Of a stretch of DNA of 64,000 bases, positions 53,580 to 61,369 are shown piece by piece; the stretch's first letter is position 1; each line of letters opens with the position of its first letter. Made by a program: the position numbers and the translations under genes. Source of the stretch: Desulfocucumis sp964643075 (GTDB taxonomy: Bacteria; Bacillota; Desulfotomaculia; Desulfotomaculales; Desulfocucumaceae); the NCBI GenBank assembly GCA_964643075.1, contig CAZXQO010000018.1:20781-84780 (forward strand). The letters are read 5' to 3'. The notes beneath the pieces were generated by a model. The model was not told the origin of the DNA. It did no database searches and saw only the letters and a list, made by a program, of their open reading frames with translations.

Positions 53580-53747
53580 TTATGCCGCCGTCAACCTTTC
53601 AGTTATCCGTCCTGCCCGGAAGGGGGTGTTACCCACCGCCTGGTTGATTTTACCTCCGCGCCCGACTTTCACCGCGTGTCTTTGCAACGCCTCATCGGTT
53701 GTAACTGCTAAGAAACCTTTTCCTTTCTTAAATTTTTTACTTAACAC
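53580..53747 (-). CDS. Small basic protein upstream of the SCIFF genes
   Basis: A 55-aa frame from GTG at 53747, immediately preceded by an in-frame TGA, so this is the only practical start. GGAGG lies 15 bases upstream, which is long. The product is very basic at the N-terminus (SKKFKKGKGFLAV) with GRGGKINQAVGN in the middle. I do not recognise it. It runs in the same direction as scfA, 148 bases before it. It could be an unrelated small gene or chance. Confidence 0.4.
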   Translation of the reverse strand: MLSKKFKKGKGFLAVTTDEALQRHAVKVGRGGKINQAVGNTPFRAGRITERLTAA

Positions 53748-53946
53748 TCATATGCCACTTCACCTCCTGTATCTATTTTACAATAGAACAGGTGTTTGTG
53801 ACAATAGTTTTTAGTATATTTTGTACCTTTTATTTAACTATTTTGTAACTGTTTCATTCTTCCTTTATATTATCCACCAACCATTATATTAAAGGGACCC
53901 AACCGGCGCAATATAATTTATGCGGATTGGATTAACAATATTAATG

Positions 53947-55833
53947 CTAAGTGTACAGACCCCCTGTCTTTTTGTCTAAAACAGTGTACACCCCCACAGG
54001 CAGGGTAAAACCCTTCACCTCGGCATCCCCGAGATATTTCAGTTCCCAGGGCAAATCCCCCGCTCCCTCCAGGGTGTGCACCGAGCGCTCGCTGATGATC
54101 ACCAGAGTGCCGAATGTTTTGGTCAGCCCCTCCACCCGGGAGGCCAGGTTCACATCCTCGCCTATCACGGTGTAGTCCATACGCTCCGGGCTGCCCACAT
54201 TACCCACCAGCACGCTGCCGGTGTTTATGCCCACGCCAATTTTAAGGGGGGGCTCATTTTTCTCTATCCAGGAACGGTTTAATTCATCAATCACTTCCTG
54301 TATTTCTATCGCTGTCTGAATAGCCCTCTGCACGTGGTCCGGGAAAAACACCGGGGCACCGTAGATGGCCATCAGCCCGTCACCCAGGTATTTGTCCAGC
54401 GTGCCACCGTGGCGAAAGATTACCCCAGTCATTGCGGTGAGATATTCATTCAGGCGGCTCACCACCTGCTCCGGCGCCTTATTTTCACTATAGGCGGTAA
54501 AGCCGCGGATATCCACAAATATAATGGTCAGATCCCGGCGCTGGCCCCCCAGAGCGATGCTGTCGGGATTACTCATCAGCTCTTCCACCACCGCCGGAGA
54601 CACGTAACGGCTGAATGCGGCCCTGGTTTTTCGCCGGGCCATTTCCGCCGCCAGAAAGTCCGCCGCGGTGACCACCACGTAGGTAAGCACAATCAGGGCC
54701 AGGGGCCCGGCAAAATAAATCCAAAGACGGTAGTGCCACCAAAGGCCGAAGGACAGTCCACCGGCCAGGGCAACCACCAGAAGCGCCCCGACCAGGCCCC
54801 GCCAGGGCCCACGACCTCCCACCGCAGCGGCGGTCAACAATCCCGACAGGAGCAGAAAGACCACATTGACCAGGAGAGGTGCCGGCCTGTACCAGCGTCC
54901 ATCCAGAAAGCTCTGCACTGCGGAGGCATGTATTTCCACCCCGGGGGTCGCCAGATTACCGCTCAGGATAAGGTTTGAAGTAGTATAGGGAGTAGATTTT
55001 TCGTCATGGGAGGCGGGGTTTGTCACACCCACCAGCACAATTTTATCTTTAAATTCGGTCTCAGGATATTTACCCCGGAGCACATCGGCATAACCGTAAG
55101 TCTTAAAGGTTCCCTGAGGTCCCCAGAACCCGATCATGGCCTGGTTAATCCCATCCACGGGAATAACCCTGTCCCCCACCCTCAACTGCCCCGGTTTGAG
55201 CTTCAATGCGGTGGGATCTATACCTTCGGCTACCATAGCAACCGCCAGGTCCAGGTTGGGAAAAGGCATCTCAAAGGTGTTCACGTCCACGGTAGTGATG
55301 CGCCGTACCACATCGTCAATATCGGTGGGCGTGTTCGCAAATCCAATACCCGCCGCACTCTGCATAAATTCCGGCTGAGGCACCCGGAAGATCTGCTCCA
55401 TTTCCCCATCCTTGCCATGCTCAAAGGAAAACTGACTGGCCAGCACCACCCGCCCATGCCTGGCCAGCGCATCGGCAAAGACCTGATCATCGGCCTCTGC
55501 TGTGGGAGCGTCAAATACCAGATCGAAGCCCACCGCCCGGGACTCTTTGAGTTTTTCCAATATTTGGGCGTGGATTGTCCGGGGCCAGGCCAGCGGCCCT
55601 AGCTCGTTGATGGAAGCCTCGTCCATGGCCACCACCACCACCTGGTCCCCCGGGTTATGCTCCCCGTTCAACCTGAACCAGGCATCATAAAAAAACAACT
55701 CCGGACGGGTGAACAACCCCGCCAGAGCCATCAATTCAATTAGGGCAAAAAGAATAAGGGGTATCAGCCAGACAGTTTTTCCGGAAAAAAATCCCCTGAT
55801 TCTCTTCAGCGATACAGAAAACGGGTTTAACAT
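53947..55833 (-). CDS. CHASE2-domain adenylate/guanylate cyclase
   Basis: A 628-aa membrane receptor cyclase. The N-terminal membrane helix spans about 20-40. An extracytoplasmic CHASE2 sensor spans about 45-330 (PELFFYDAWFRLNG; VVVAMDEASINELGPLAWPR). Three hydrophobic helices span about 335-400. A class III cyclase domain spans about 435-610: the metal-binding Asp residues are in IIFVDIRGFT and GDGLMAIYG, the base-specifying Lys is in DKYLGDG, and the transition-state Asn is in GEDVNLASR. The full catalytic set suggests an active cyclase producing cAMP. It is monocistronic; the signal is unknown. Confidence 0.92.
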   Translation of the reverse strand: MLNPFSVSLKRIRGFFSGKTVWLIPLILFALIELMALAGLFTRPELFFYDAWFRLNGEHNPGDQVVVVAMDEASINELGPLAWPRTIHAQILEKLKESRAVGFDLVFDAPTAEADDQVFADALARHGRVVLASQFSFEHGKDGEMEQIFRVPQPEFMQSAAGIGFANTPTDIDDVVRRITTVDVNTFEMPFPNLDLAVAMVAEGIDPTALKLKPGQLRVGDRVIPVDGINQAMIGFWGPQGTFKTYGYADVLRGKYPETEFKDKIVLVGVTNPASHDEKSTPYTTSNLILSGNLATPGVEIHASAVQSFLDGRWYRPAPLLVNVVFLLLSGLLTAAAVGGRGPWRGLVGALLVVALAGGLSFGLWWHYRLWIYFAGPLALIVLTYVVVTAADFLAAEMARRKTRAAFSRYVSPAVVEELMSNPDSIALGGQRRDLTIIFVDIRGFTAYSENKAPEQVVSRLNEYLTAMTGVIFRHGGTLDKYLGDGLMAIYGAPVFFPDHVQRAIQTAIEIQEVIDELNRSWIEKNEPPLKIGVGINTGSVLVGNVGSPERMDYTVIGEDVNLASRVEGLTKTFGTLVIISERSVHTLEGAGDLPWELKYLGDAEVKGFTLPVGVYTVLDKKTGGLYT

Positions 55834-56191
55834 GCCTGTAACTCCCCCCGGATATGCGCCTCGCTTTGATTATCTACCGTTTATTGCAACAACCATGCAA
55901 ATTTACTCGATTATTTCTTCTTTATGTCAATATTTCGTCAAGCATTTGAAAATTCCTTTACGTCCAGGAAATATCTACCCCCAGTTCCCTGGTTTTCCAT
56001 TATGGCATGTTAGTTATCAGAAAAGGCCTGACAAGTCAGAAATATCTCCGTTTTTCCTGCCAGCTCTGGAACAGATTAATTTTTTTTACATATTTTATAT
56101 TACAATTAATATTTGCCATGACTTTTACCGGTTCAAAGAACCTTTTGAATACAAAACGGGTTTTCCTAAAATGAATTCCGGAGGGGATAAT

Positions 56192-56545
56192 ATGTCCTTC
56201 TTTAATATATTGAATAAAGCCCTGCCCAACCTGCAGGTTTCCCACAATAATTCAGCAGGCAGCGGCTGGGCAAACCAAAGCTTTTTCTTCAGCGACGAAG
56301 AAAGCACCTACTGGTACATCGTTACCCACACCAACGAATACGCGTTTAAAAAAGTAAATTTTGACTGGCTGGAATCAAATGCACGGCTACTTATAAATTC
56401 TTCTAAAATTTTTGTCGCCTGGAACGATAGACACAGGATAACTTACTGGCTGGCAGTCCAGGGGAAGGCCGAACCGGGCAATATGAAACCCAGTTCAGTA
56501 AAGAAAGGAAACCAGATAAAAAAATTAAAAGAGCAGAGCAATTAA
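56192..56545 (+). CDS. Hypothetical protein, 117 aa
   Basis: The start ATG at 56192 has GGAGGGG 6 bases upstream; the frame is open far upstream (from 55709) but that part is antisense to the cyclase gene and unlikely to be coding. The protein is rich in aromatic residues (ESTYWYIVTHTNEYAFKKVN, NDRHRITYWLAV) and has a basic C-terminal tail. There is no membrane segment. I do not recognise it. A strong terminator follows. The region 55834..56191 holds no other feature I can support. Confidence 0.6.
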   Translation: MSFFNILNKALPNLQVSHNNSAGSGWANQSFFFSDEESTYWYIVTHTNEYAFKKVNFDWLESNARLLINSSKIFVAWNDRHRITYWLAVQGKAEPGNMKPSSVKKGNQIKKLKEQSN

Positions 56546-56558
56546 TAAAAAATAATAT

Positions 56559-56605
56559 AACCCAACGAAAACCCAGGGCCAAAAACCCTGGTTTTTCGTT
56601 GGGTT
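56559..56605 (+). terminator. Strong terminator, likely bidirectional
   Basis: AACCCAACGAAAA and its complement plus inner CCAGGG/CCCTGG make a nearly perfect 19-bp stem. It lies between the convergent genes at 56192..56545 and 56648..57313. Confidence 0.85.
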
Positions 56606-56647
56606 TTGAAGTCTGGCGCCACGCGGAATCATTAGTCAAATCAATTA

Positions 56648-57313
56648 CTAAAGAGAGATTTTAGCCATGCTGGAACCAACTGTCAGGCAGTTGGGTGGAC
56701 AAGAAATCGGTGCACTAGTGGTTGGCGGACAACAGGTAGTCGGCGCCATGGTGGTCGGCGGGCAAGTAGGTGGACAAGTAGTCGGCGCACTGGTGGTCGG
56801 GCAGATAACTGATACGCCGCGCAGCACTGTTATCAAGACCAGTATAACACACTTAACTATCAGTACAGGTTCAGTTAAGGCGGTAAAGGTATTGGTACTA
56901 AACACTATACAGATGGCCGAACCCTCATCACCGGCAACCTGCTCGGTAATTATGTCGCTGGGTAACACGTTTACGGCCACTACCTCATCCTGGAAAGTAA
57001 GCGCGACATTCAGGCAGGTAAGGACCATGCCGGTATCCAGATTCCTGATCAGAATAGCTCCGTTAACCCAGCCGCAGTTGATAATCTTACCCGTAAGCAG
57101 GGTAGGGCTAAAAACTGCTCTGTTAGCCACGCAGCAAAATTCAAAGTCAATCGGAACAACAACCCCTCCGACCACTGCGGTTACCTCACCTGTAACCGGA
57201 TTTACAGTGATACCCAGGCCGGTTACATCATTTATCGCCGCAATGGTAATCCGCGCCTCCGCCAACTTCTGCACACACTGCTCAAAAACAACGAGGTCGG
57301 TACTATTTGCCAT
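56648..57313 (-). CDS. Unrecognised surface-like protein with Cys/Pro/Thr-rich tail
   Basis: A 221-aa protein. Residues about 1-165 are beta-rich and hydrophobic, without a classic signal peptide. Residues about 168-208 form a repetitive tail of CPPTT, APTTC and SAPISCPP units; the DNA there is correspondingly repetitive (56690..56810). Ser/Thr/Pro/Cys-rich tails of this type occur in spore-surface or exported structural proteins, so an exosporium-like role is a guess. AGGAG lies about 10 bases before the ATG. A gene of comparable style follows at 57805..58464. Confidence 0.62.
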   Translation of the reverse strand: MANSTDLVVFEQCVQKLAEARITIAAINDVTGLGITVNPVTGEVTAVVGGVVVPIDFEFCCVANRAVFSPTLLTGKIINCGWVNGAILIRNLDTGMVLTCLNVALTFQDEVVAVNVLPSDIITEQVAGDEGSAICIVFSTNTFTALTEPVLIVKCVILVLITVLRGVSVICPTTSAPTTCPPTCPPTTMAPTTCCPPTTSAPISCPPNCLTVGSSMAKISL

Positions 57314-57338
57314 TACATGTCACTCCTTACAATAATTT

Positions 57339-57406
57339 GGGGGCATTTCTTTGTGAGCATATTTAAGAAATAAGGGCTTTAGCCAACACAAGAAGATGTG
57401 TCCCCC
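57339..57406 (-). repeat. Dispersed repeat, long subfamily (about 68 bp)
   Basis: Begins GGGGGCATTTCTTTGTGAGC and ends AAGAAGATGTGTCCCCC, so on the minus strand it starts GGGGGACACATCTTCTT. It matches the copies at 61297..61362 and 63956..64000 (end of window) in having CTTCTT after the ACACA motif and a longer, different centre. Confidence 0.68.
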
Positions 57407-57552
57407 TTCCTTAACTTGGAACAGATTGCCGGTAGCCGACTAAAATCTTTAACCTATTTGTGTATAATATGTAAAGTGCACCATTATTGTTAATGTCGCG
57501 CCGGAAAATGAAATATTATAATTACAGATAAACTGAGACAGCAATATCAGTG

Positions 57553-57726
57553 CCTAAGGGTTCGGAAGGGGTTATTCCCCTACCTAAACCTTAGGGCGAA
57601 CTTAAAGGTATGGGGACACACCTCCATTTGGAGCCTGACTTTGAGGTCGGAGGAATGTCCCCAACTTTGAGCTTTACAGTCTGTTGAGCCCCGGCCTTCG
57701 GGGACGGGGTCTTACAGGCTATTAGC
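57553..57726 (+). repeat. Composite hairpin repeat interrupted by a GGGGACACACC element
   Basis: Hairpin A (57553..57595) and hairpin B (57671..57721 and flank) match the composite repeat at 51718..51828. In the link after GCGAACTTA sits a complete GGGGACACACC element. The uninterrupted copy at 51759..51775 serves as the empty site. Confidence 0.8.
57612..57662 (+). repeat. GGGGACACACC palindromic repeat inside another repeat
   Basis: A 51-base copy, GGGGACACACCTCCATTTGG to GGAGGAATGTCCCC, located between hairpins A and B of the composite element. Confidence 0.85.
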
Positions 57727-57754
57727 GAGACAAAAGGTAAAAATTAACACAAAA

Positions 57755-57790
57755 ATCCCCTTGCTAAATGCAAGGGGATAAATTTTTTTG
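57755..57790 (-). terminator. Terminator after the gene at 57805
   Basis: ATCCCCTTG/CAAGGGGAT stem with a 7-base loop. On the minus strand the stem is followed by TTTTTGTGTT. Confidence 0.75.
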
Positions 57791-57804
57791 ATTAGTAATA
57801 CATT

Positions 57805-58464
57805 TTAAACCAGCGGATTTGTGATGGTTGGCGGTTGAACCTCGGTTAAAGTGGGAGGGAGAATGGGAGCGGCCAGGAAACCACCGATTTCAATATCATA
57901 AAGGAGTCCGGCGGGGTTGGTAAACTGGGTGCCGCCGGCCTGGGCATAATTAACCGTTTTGACTTCGAACTCGAGATTGAAGCCCGTTGCTCCAGTTAAC
58001 AGGTTCAGCTCCACAGTGAAGTTGTAGATCTTCTGCCAGTTAAAGGGTGGCCCCGACTCGTTAAAATTCTGCGCCGTAATGCCATCGGTGAAATTATAGA
58101 CTACAGGCGCTCCAACAACGGCCGGGGTAAGAGTCACTCTGGCCTGGAAAGCATTATCCGTCGCTATTTTCACACTAATGGTGGTAATAATGGATGCTTC
58201 CAACGCAGGAATTGCAATATTTACCTCCCGGGCGAAAAATGCCGTTTCCCCGGTGGCTATCAGTGCCGGATCAACAGCGTTTTGGTACCAGAGGTACTGG
58301 GGATCGCCCAGGTCCCCGGTGCTTACCAAAGACTGATCGACTATCTGCGGCCAGAAGGGGAATTGAACTCCCACCGGCACCGCGACATTAGCTACCAAGT
58401 ATGGTGGCGCACCCAGCCGGAAAAAGGTACTTCCTGGAAGGCTAGCTAATCTTGCAATGGGCAT
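57805..58464 (-). CDS. Unrecognised beta-rich protein, possibly surface-associated
   Basis: A 219-aa protein from ATG at 58464 with GGAGG 8 bases upstream (the open frame extends 34 codons further without support). It is rich in Val, Ala, Pro and Asn, with few charges, and looks like a beta-sandwich (for example VYNFTDGITAQNFNESGPPF and YNFTVELNLLTGATGFNLEF). The C-terminus is Pro/Thr-rich (PPTLTEVQPPTITNPLV). No signal peptide is apparent. I do not recognise the family. It may be a structural protein of the spore or cell surface, judged only from composition and its neighbour. Confidence 0.62.
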   Translation of the reverse strand: MPIARLASLPGSTFFRLGAPPYLVANVAVPVGVQFPFWPQIVDQSLVSTGDLGDPQYLWYQNAVDPALIATGETAFFAREVNIAIPALEASIITTISVKIATDNAFQARVTLTPAVVGAPVVYNFTDGITAQNFNESGPPFNWQKIYNFTVELNLLTGATGFNLEFEVKTVNYAQAGGTQFTNPAGLLYDIEIGGFLAAPILPPTLTEVQPPTITNPLV

Positions 58465-58642
58465 ACTATAATCCTCCTTTTTGTTAAATTTTTGCACAAA
58501 AACCTCAACGGGTAGGGTGGCAAATGTGGCAAAAGACTGCGTTGACAAGATCCTCATAAGCAACATTAGCCTTCCTTAATGTATGCTATGCATATGTTTC
58601 CTTTTATGTTAATTTATTGTAGTATATTTTTGAAAAAACAAA

Positions 58643-58676
58643 AACCCCTCTGTTGCATTGCATCAGAGAGGTTTCT
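58643..58676 (-). terminator. Hairpin after tRNA-Gly
   Basis: CCTCTcTGATGCA/TGCAACAGAGG-type imperfect stem with flanking A and T runs, directly downstream of the tRNA on the minus strand. Confidence 0.7.
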
Positions 58677-58688
58677 TTTTTGTTAAAT

Positions 58689-58763
58689 TGGAGCGGGTGA
58701 AGGGGATCGAACCCTCAACCCTCAGCTTGGGAAGCTGATGCTCTACCATTGAGCTACACCCGC
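58689..58763 (-). tRNA. tRNA-Gly (anticodon CCC)
   Basis: 75 nt including an encoded CCA. The acceptor stem is GCGGGTG/CACCCGC, the D arm has TAGCTCAATGGTAGAGC, the anticodon loop is TTCCCAA (anticodon CCC) in a TCAGC/GCTGA stem, and the T arm has GGTTCGATCC. The discriminator base is T. Confidence 0.96.
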
Positions 58764-58813
58764 CCGGTAAAAAAAATTATAACTCATTCCATTTACAAAA
58801 GTCAACTGGTAAG

Positions 58814-58872
58814 GGGGACGTTGTTTACATGTTTACATTTTTTTAAAATGTAAACATGTAAACAACGTCCCC
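58814..58872. repeat. Perfect 27-bp-arm palindrome
   Basis: GGGGACGTTGTTTACATGTT and on through TACATTT pair with an exact complement around a 4- to 5-base T-rich loop. The end touches the stop codon of the glycosyltransferase gene. It may work as a terminator for that gene. The GGGGACGTT/AACGTCCCC ends recall, but do not match, the other GGGGAC repeats. Confidence 0.85.
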
Positions 58873-59603
58873 TAAAACGTACCCCATTTGCTTTCATACA
58901 ACCTGGCATTCTTTGACTGCACGGCGCCCAGGGAGATATTGTTGCCTTTAAAGGAGCGCCCGCCGTAGTGGTGAATAAACACATCTCCCGCAACATACAG
59001 GCTATACCCGGCTGCAGTAACACGCACAGAATAATCTACATCTTCCCATGAACCGGTCCTAAACCTTTCATCCAGCGGTCCCACCCGGTCAAACACCGAC
59101 TTTTTGCCCAGGAGGCAAAAACCGGATAGCCAGTAGCTCTCTTGCCGGTGCCGCCTGGAAAGGTCAGAGACATTAAAGCTGCGGGCAAACCTGATCATTT
59201 CATGCATATTGTTGTACTTTACTTCCACCTGGTTGCCCGACCCCACATGATTGGAACAGGGTCCCACCAGCCCGATGTCTTCCCGGCTGTACAGGCAGCC
59301 CAGCATATTTGCCAGCCAGTTTGGGGTCACAACTGTATCGTTGTTTAATAAAAGAATGTTCTCACCCACCGCAACTGCCAGTCCCTGATTGCATCCTGCA
59401 GCAAAGCCACGGTTGGTTGAATTCAGTATGACCCTGGCCCCCTGCAGGGATGTTAAAAATTGCGGGGTGCCGTCCCGGGAGCCGTTGTCGACCATAACCA
59501 ATTCGTAGGGAACCCCGGTATATGCCCTTATGCTCTCCAGGCACTGTCGGGTATACCGGATCTCATTAAAAGTAAGGATTATGATGGAGGTCAGGCCAAA
59601 CAT
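58872..59603 (-). CDS. Family 2 glycosyltransferase
   Basis: A 243-aa GT-A enzyme: SIIILTFNEIRYTRQCLESI at the N-terminus, the nucleotide-sugar Asp in MVDNGSRDGT (about residues 36-45), the LLLNNDTVV motif (about 88-96, the DxD-like metal site) and WEDVDYSVRV (about 190) with the catalytic Asp. Length shows a single catalytic domain with no membrane segment. Likely role is cell-surface polysaccharide or glycoprotein decoration. ATG at 59603 has GGAGG 7 bases upstream. Confidence 0.9.
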   Translation of the reverse strand: MFGLTSIIILTFNEIRYTRQCLESIRAYTGVPYELVMVDNGSRDGTPQFLTSLQGARVILNSTNRGFAAGCNQGLAVAVGENILLLNNDTVVTPNWLANMLGCLYSREDIGLVGPCSNHVGSGNQVEVKYNNMHEMIRFARSFNVSDLSRRHRQESYWLSGFCLLGKKSVFDRVGPLDERFRTGSWEDVDYSVRVTAAGYSLYVAGDVFIHHYGGRSFKGNNISLGAVQSKNARLYESKWGTF

Positions 59604-59724
59604 ATGCAATCCTCCCGGCAGTCTCTGTTTCAGAATATGCCGGCCAGAGTCTTTCTGATACTGAAATTATCAGCGGGGCCGGTATTACCACCTGCCCCGC
59701 TGCCATAACCAGTCAAAATGTTTT

Positions 59725-60543
59725 CTACCTGCCCACAAAATCTTCGGTAATCATCAAGCCGTATGGACCACCGGCCACCACCCCTACTCCCACATAGTTA
59801 AAGCTGGAATTAAGTATGTTCGCCCGGTGACCTGAACTGTTCATCAAAGCGGTGTGAGCCGCTTCCACGGTTTGGTTGCCTGCTATGTTTTCCCCGGCAG
59901 TTCTATAAGTTATTCCAAACTTTTTCATCATATCAAAAGGACTGCCATAGGTGGGTGAGGTATGGCTGAAATAGTTATTGTTGATCATATCCTGAGACTT
60001 CACCCGGGCCATTTGCACCAGCTGCATGTCCACCTGCAAGGCAGGCAGTCCATTGGCCGCCCTGTCCCGGTTAATTAAATTCACCAGGGTCTGCTCGGCA
60101 GATGTCAGGCCCGCCGTGGAGGCAGGGGCAGGGGCCGGAGCGGGAGCCGGTGCAGGAGTTGGTGCAGGCGCGGGAGCCGGTGTTGGGACTGGGGCCGGAG
60201 TGGGAGCCGGAGTTGTGGATATCCTGGGTAGGGTGATCTTCACCCAGTTGCTGCCGGTATTGTAGCTTCCCGGAGTTATTTTAACCCCTGATGCACCCGG
60301 AGTAGAAAGGTTTGCGGCACCTGCCGCTGAGCTGCCTGTACTAGCAGTGGACAGGTTCAGAGAAACACTGTTCTGGGTGTTTGCCTGGGACTGGTCAACA
60401 ATTTTGCAATCATAACCGCCGCTTCCATTGGGGATTAGCCTGATTACAGCCGCATCTGCGGGAGACAAAGAAAATACAGAAACGAGAAGAATACTTGCGG
60501 AAATACATGCTGCACTAAAAAATTTTTTCAGTCTCTTAAACAA
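59725..60543 (-). CDS. CAP-domain (SCP/YkwD-like) secreted protein
   Basis: A 272-aa exported protein: signal peptide (residues about 10-32, ending PADAA), a Ser/Asn-rich region, an Ala-Pro repeat linker (about 112-145, APTPAPAPAPAPAPA type; DNA tract near 60126..60205), and a C-terminal CAP domain (about 150-272) with INRDRAANGLPAL, NYFSHTSPTYG, GENIAGN and SSGHRANILN. CAP proteins of this type occur on clostridial and bacilli surfaces and in spore coats. TTG start with GGGAGG 9 bases upstream. Confidence 0.92.
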   Translation of the reverse strand: MFKRLKKFFSAACISASILLVSVFSLSPADAAVIRLIPNGSGGYDCKIVDQSQANTQNSVSLNLSTASTGSSAAGAANLSTPGASGVKITPGSYNTGSNWVKITLPRISTTPAPTPAPVPTPAPAPAPTPAPAPAPAPAPASTAGLTSAEQTLVNLINRDRAANGLPALQVDMQLVQMARVKSQDMINNNYFSHTSPTYGSPFDMMKKFGITYRTAGENIAGNQTVEAAHTALMNSSGHRANILNSSFNYVGVGVVAGGPYGLMITEDFVGR

Positions 60544-60674
60544 AGTGACAACCTCCCTATGCTGATAAAGTTTTTTGGGTCATTAAAGTAATTTCGACAA
60601 ATTACTTTAATATCCTGCTATAACATTTTCACATAGGAAAGGCAATTTATGGCATCTCATGCATTTCACAATTT

Positions 60675-61259
60675 TCAAGTCTCACCACTGGGGAAAGGAA
60701 AAAAATCTTCGGGGAATAAGGTTCTTTGGGGATCAGCAAATTTTTCGCAGACTTCAACCCAGGAAGCCTGCAACGCCGGTGAGTCCCTGTGCTCCTTGTT
60801 GCTCAATAAAGAAGGAATGTTCAGTTGGTGCTTATCCGAACACCTGAGTACAATGTTGACATTTACCGCAAACTGCAGTAACCCTCCCACAATGGAAGGG
60901 TCCACCAGTATTTGACAGCGACTATCTACTTTCAAGTCGGGAAGTGCTTCCTGCCTGGCCAGGGGAGTATAAATCACAACTTTTACATGAATGTCAGGGA
61001 TATGGCCATCCAATTCAGATTTATCTCCGGCAGGCGAAGAAAGCTTGGCTTTAAAGGGAACCTGTATTCTGAATTCCACCATGGAAAATCCCGGAACACT
61101 GAGCAGCGGCTTGACCGACAGGCTCTCCGCATCCCGTGCTCCGTCGCTAAAATCCAAAGTCGAAACACTGCCGGAGATACCCTCAGGCAGGGGATGGGAC
61201 ACCAGTTGCACAAAGGTATCCGCAAAAATAGATTCATAGGTAAAAATGGTTTGTGACAT
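60675..61259 (-). CDS. Hypothetical protein, 194 aa
   Basis: A beta-rich soluble protein without a signal peptide. Visible segments include GFSMVEFRIQVPFKAKL and RCQILVDPSIVGGLLQFAVN. The arrangement (alternating strand segments with a P/V pattern) recalls spore-envelope proteins of the DUF3794 kind, but I cannot claim a match. GAGGCGAAG lies before the ATG. It is flanked downstream by the CAP-domain gene and upstream by a dispersed repeat. Confidence 0.58.
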   Translation of the reverse strand: MSQTIFTYESIFADTFVQLVSHPLPEGISGSVSTLDFSDGARDAESLSVKPLLSVPGFSMVEFRIQVPFKAKLSSPAGDKSELDGHIPDIHVKVVIYTPLARQEALPDLKVDSRCQILVDPSIVGGLLQFAVNVNIVLRCSDKHQLNIPSLLSNKEHRDSPALQASWVEVCEKFADPQRTLFPEDFFPFPSGET

Positions 61260-61296
61260 CAGCTTCGCCTCTTCTTTTTGCTGCCGCTAATAAGTT

Positions 61297-61362
61297 GGGG
61301 ACATTCCTTCGTGAAGCTGTTAAGGAGTTAGAATTTTAGATAACCTAAGAAGGTGTGTCCCC
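61297..61362 (-). repeat. Dispersed repeat, long subfamily (66 bp)
   Basis: On the minus strand it starts GGGGACACACCTTCTTAGG and ends GAAGGAATGTCCCC, with an unrelated 35-base centre compared with the 51-base type. It lies between the nucleotidyltransferase and the 194-aa gene. Confidence 0.75.
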
Positions 61363-61369
61363 TGACCGC

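Noticed and set aside
55709..56191. N-terminal extension of the 117-aa protein
   Set aside because: The open frame extends upstream antisense to the cyclase gene, while GGAGGGG is placed correctly for ATG at 56192.
56667..57335. Long plus-strand frame opposite the Cys/Pro/Thr-rich protein
   Set aside because: It is a mirror of the repetitive minus-strand gene, without a ribosome site or recognisable sequence; the minus-strand gene has a good ribosome site and terminator context.
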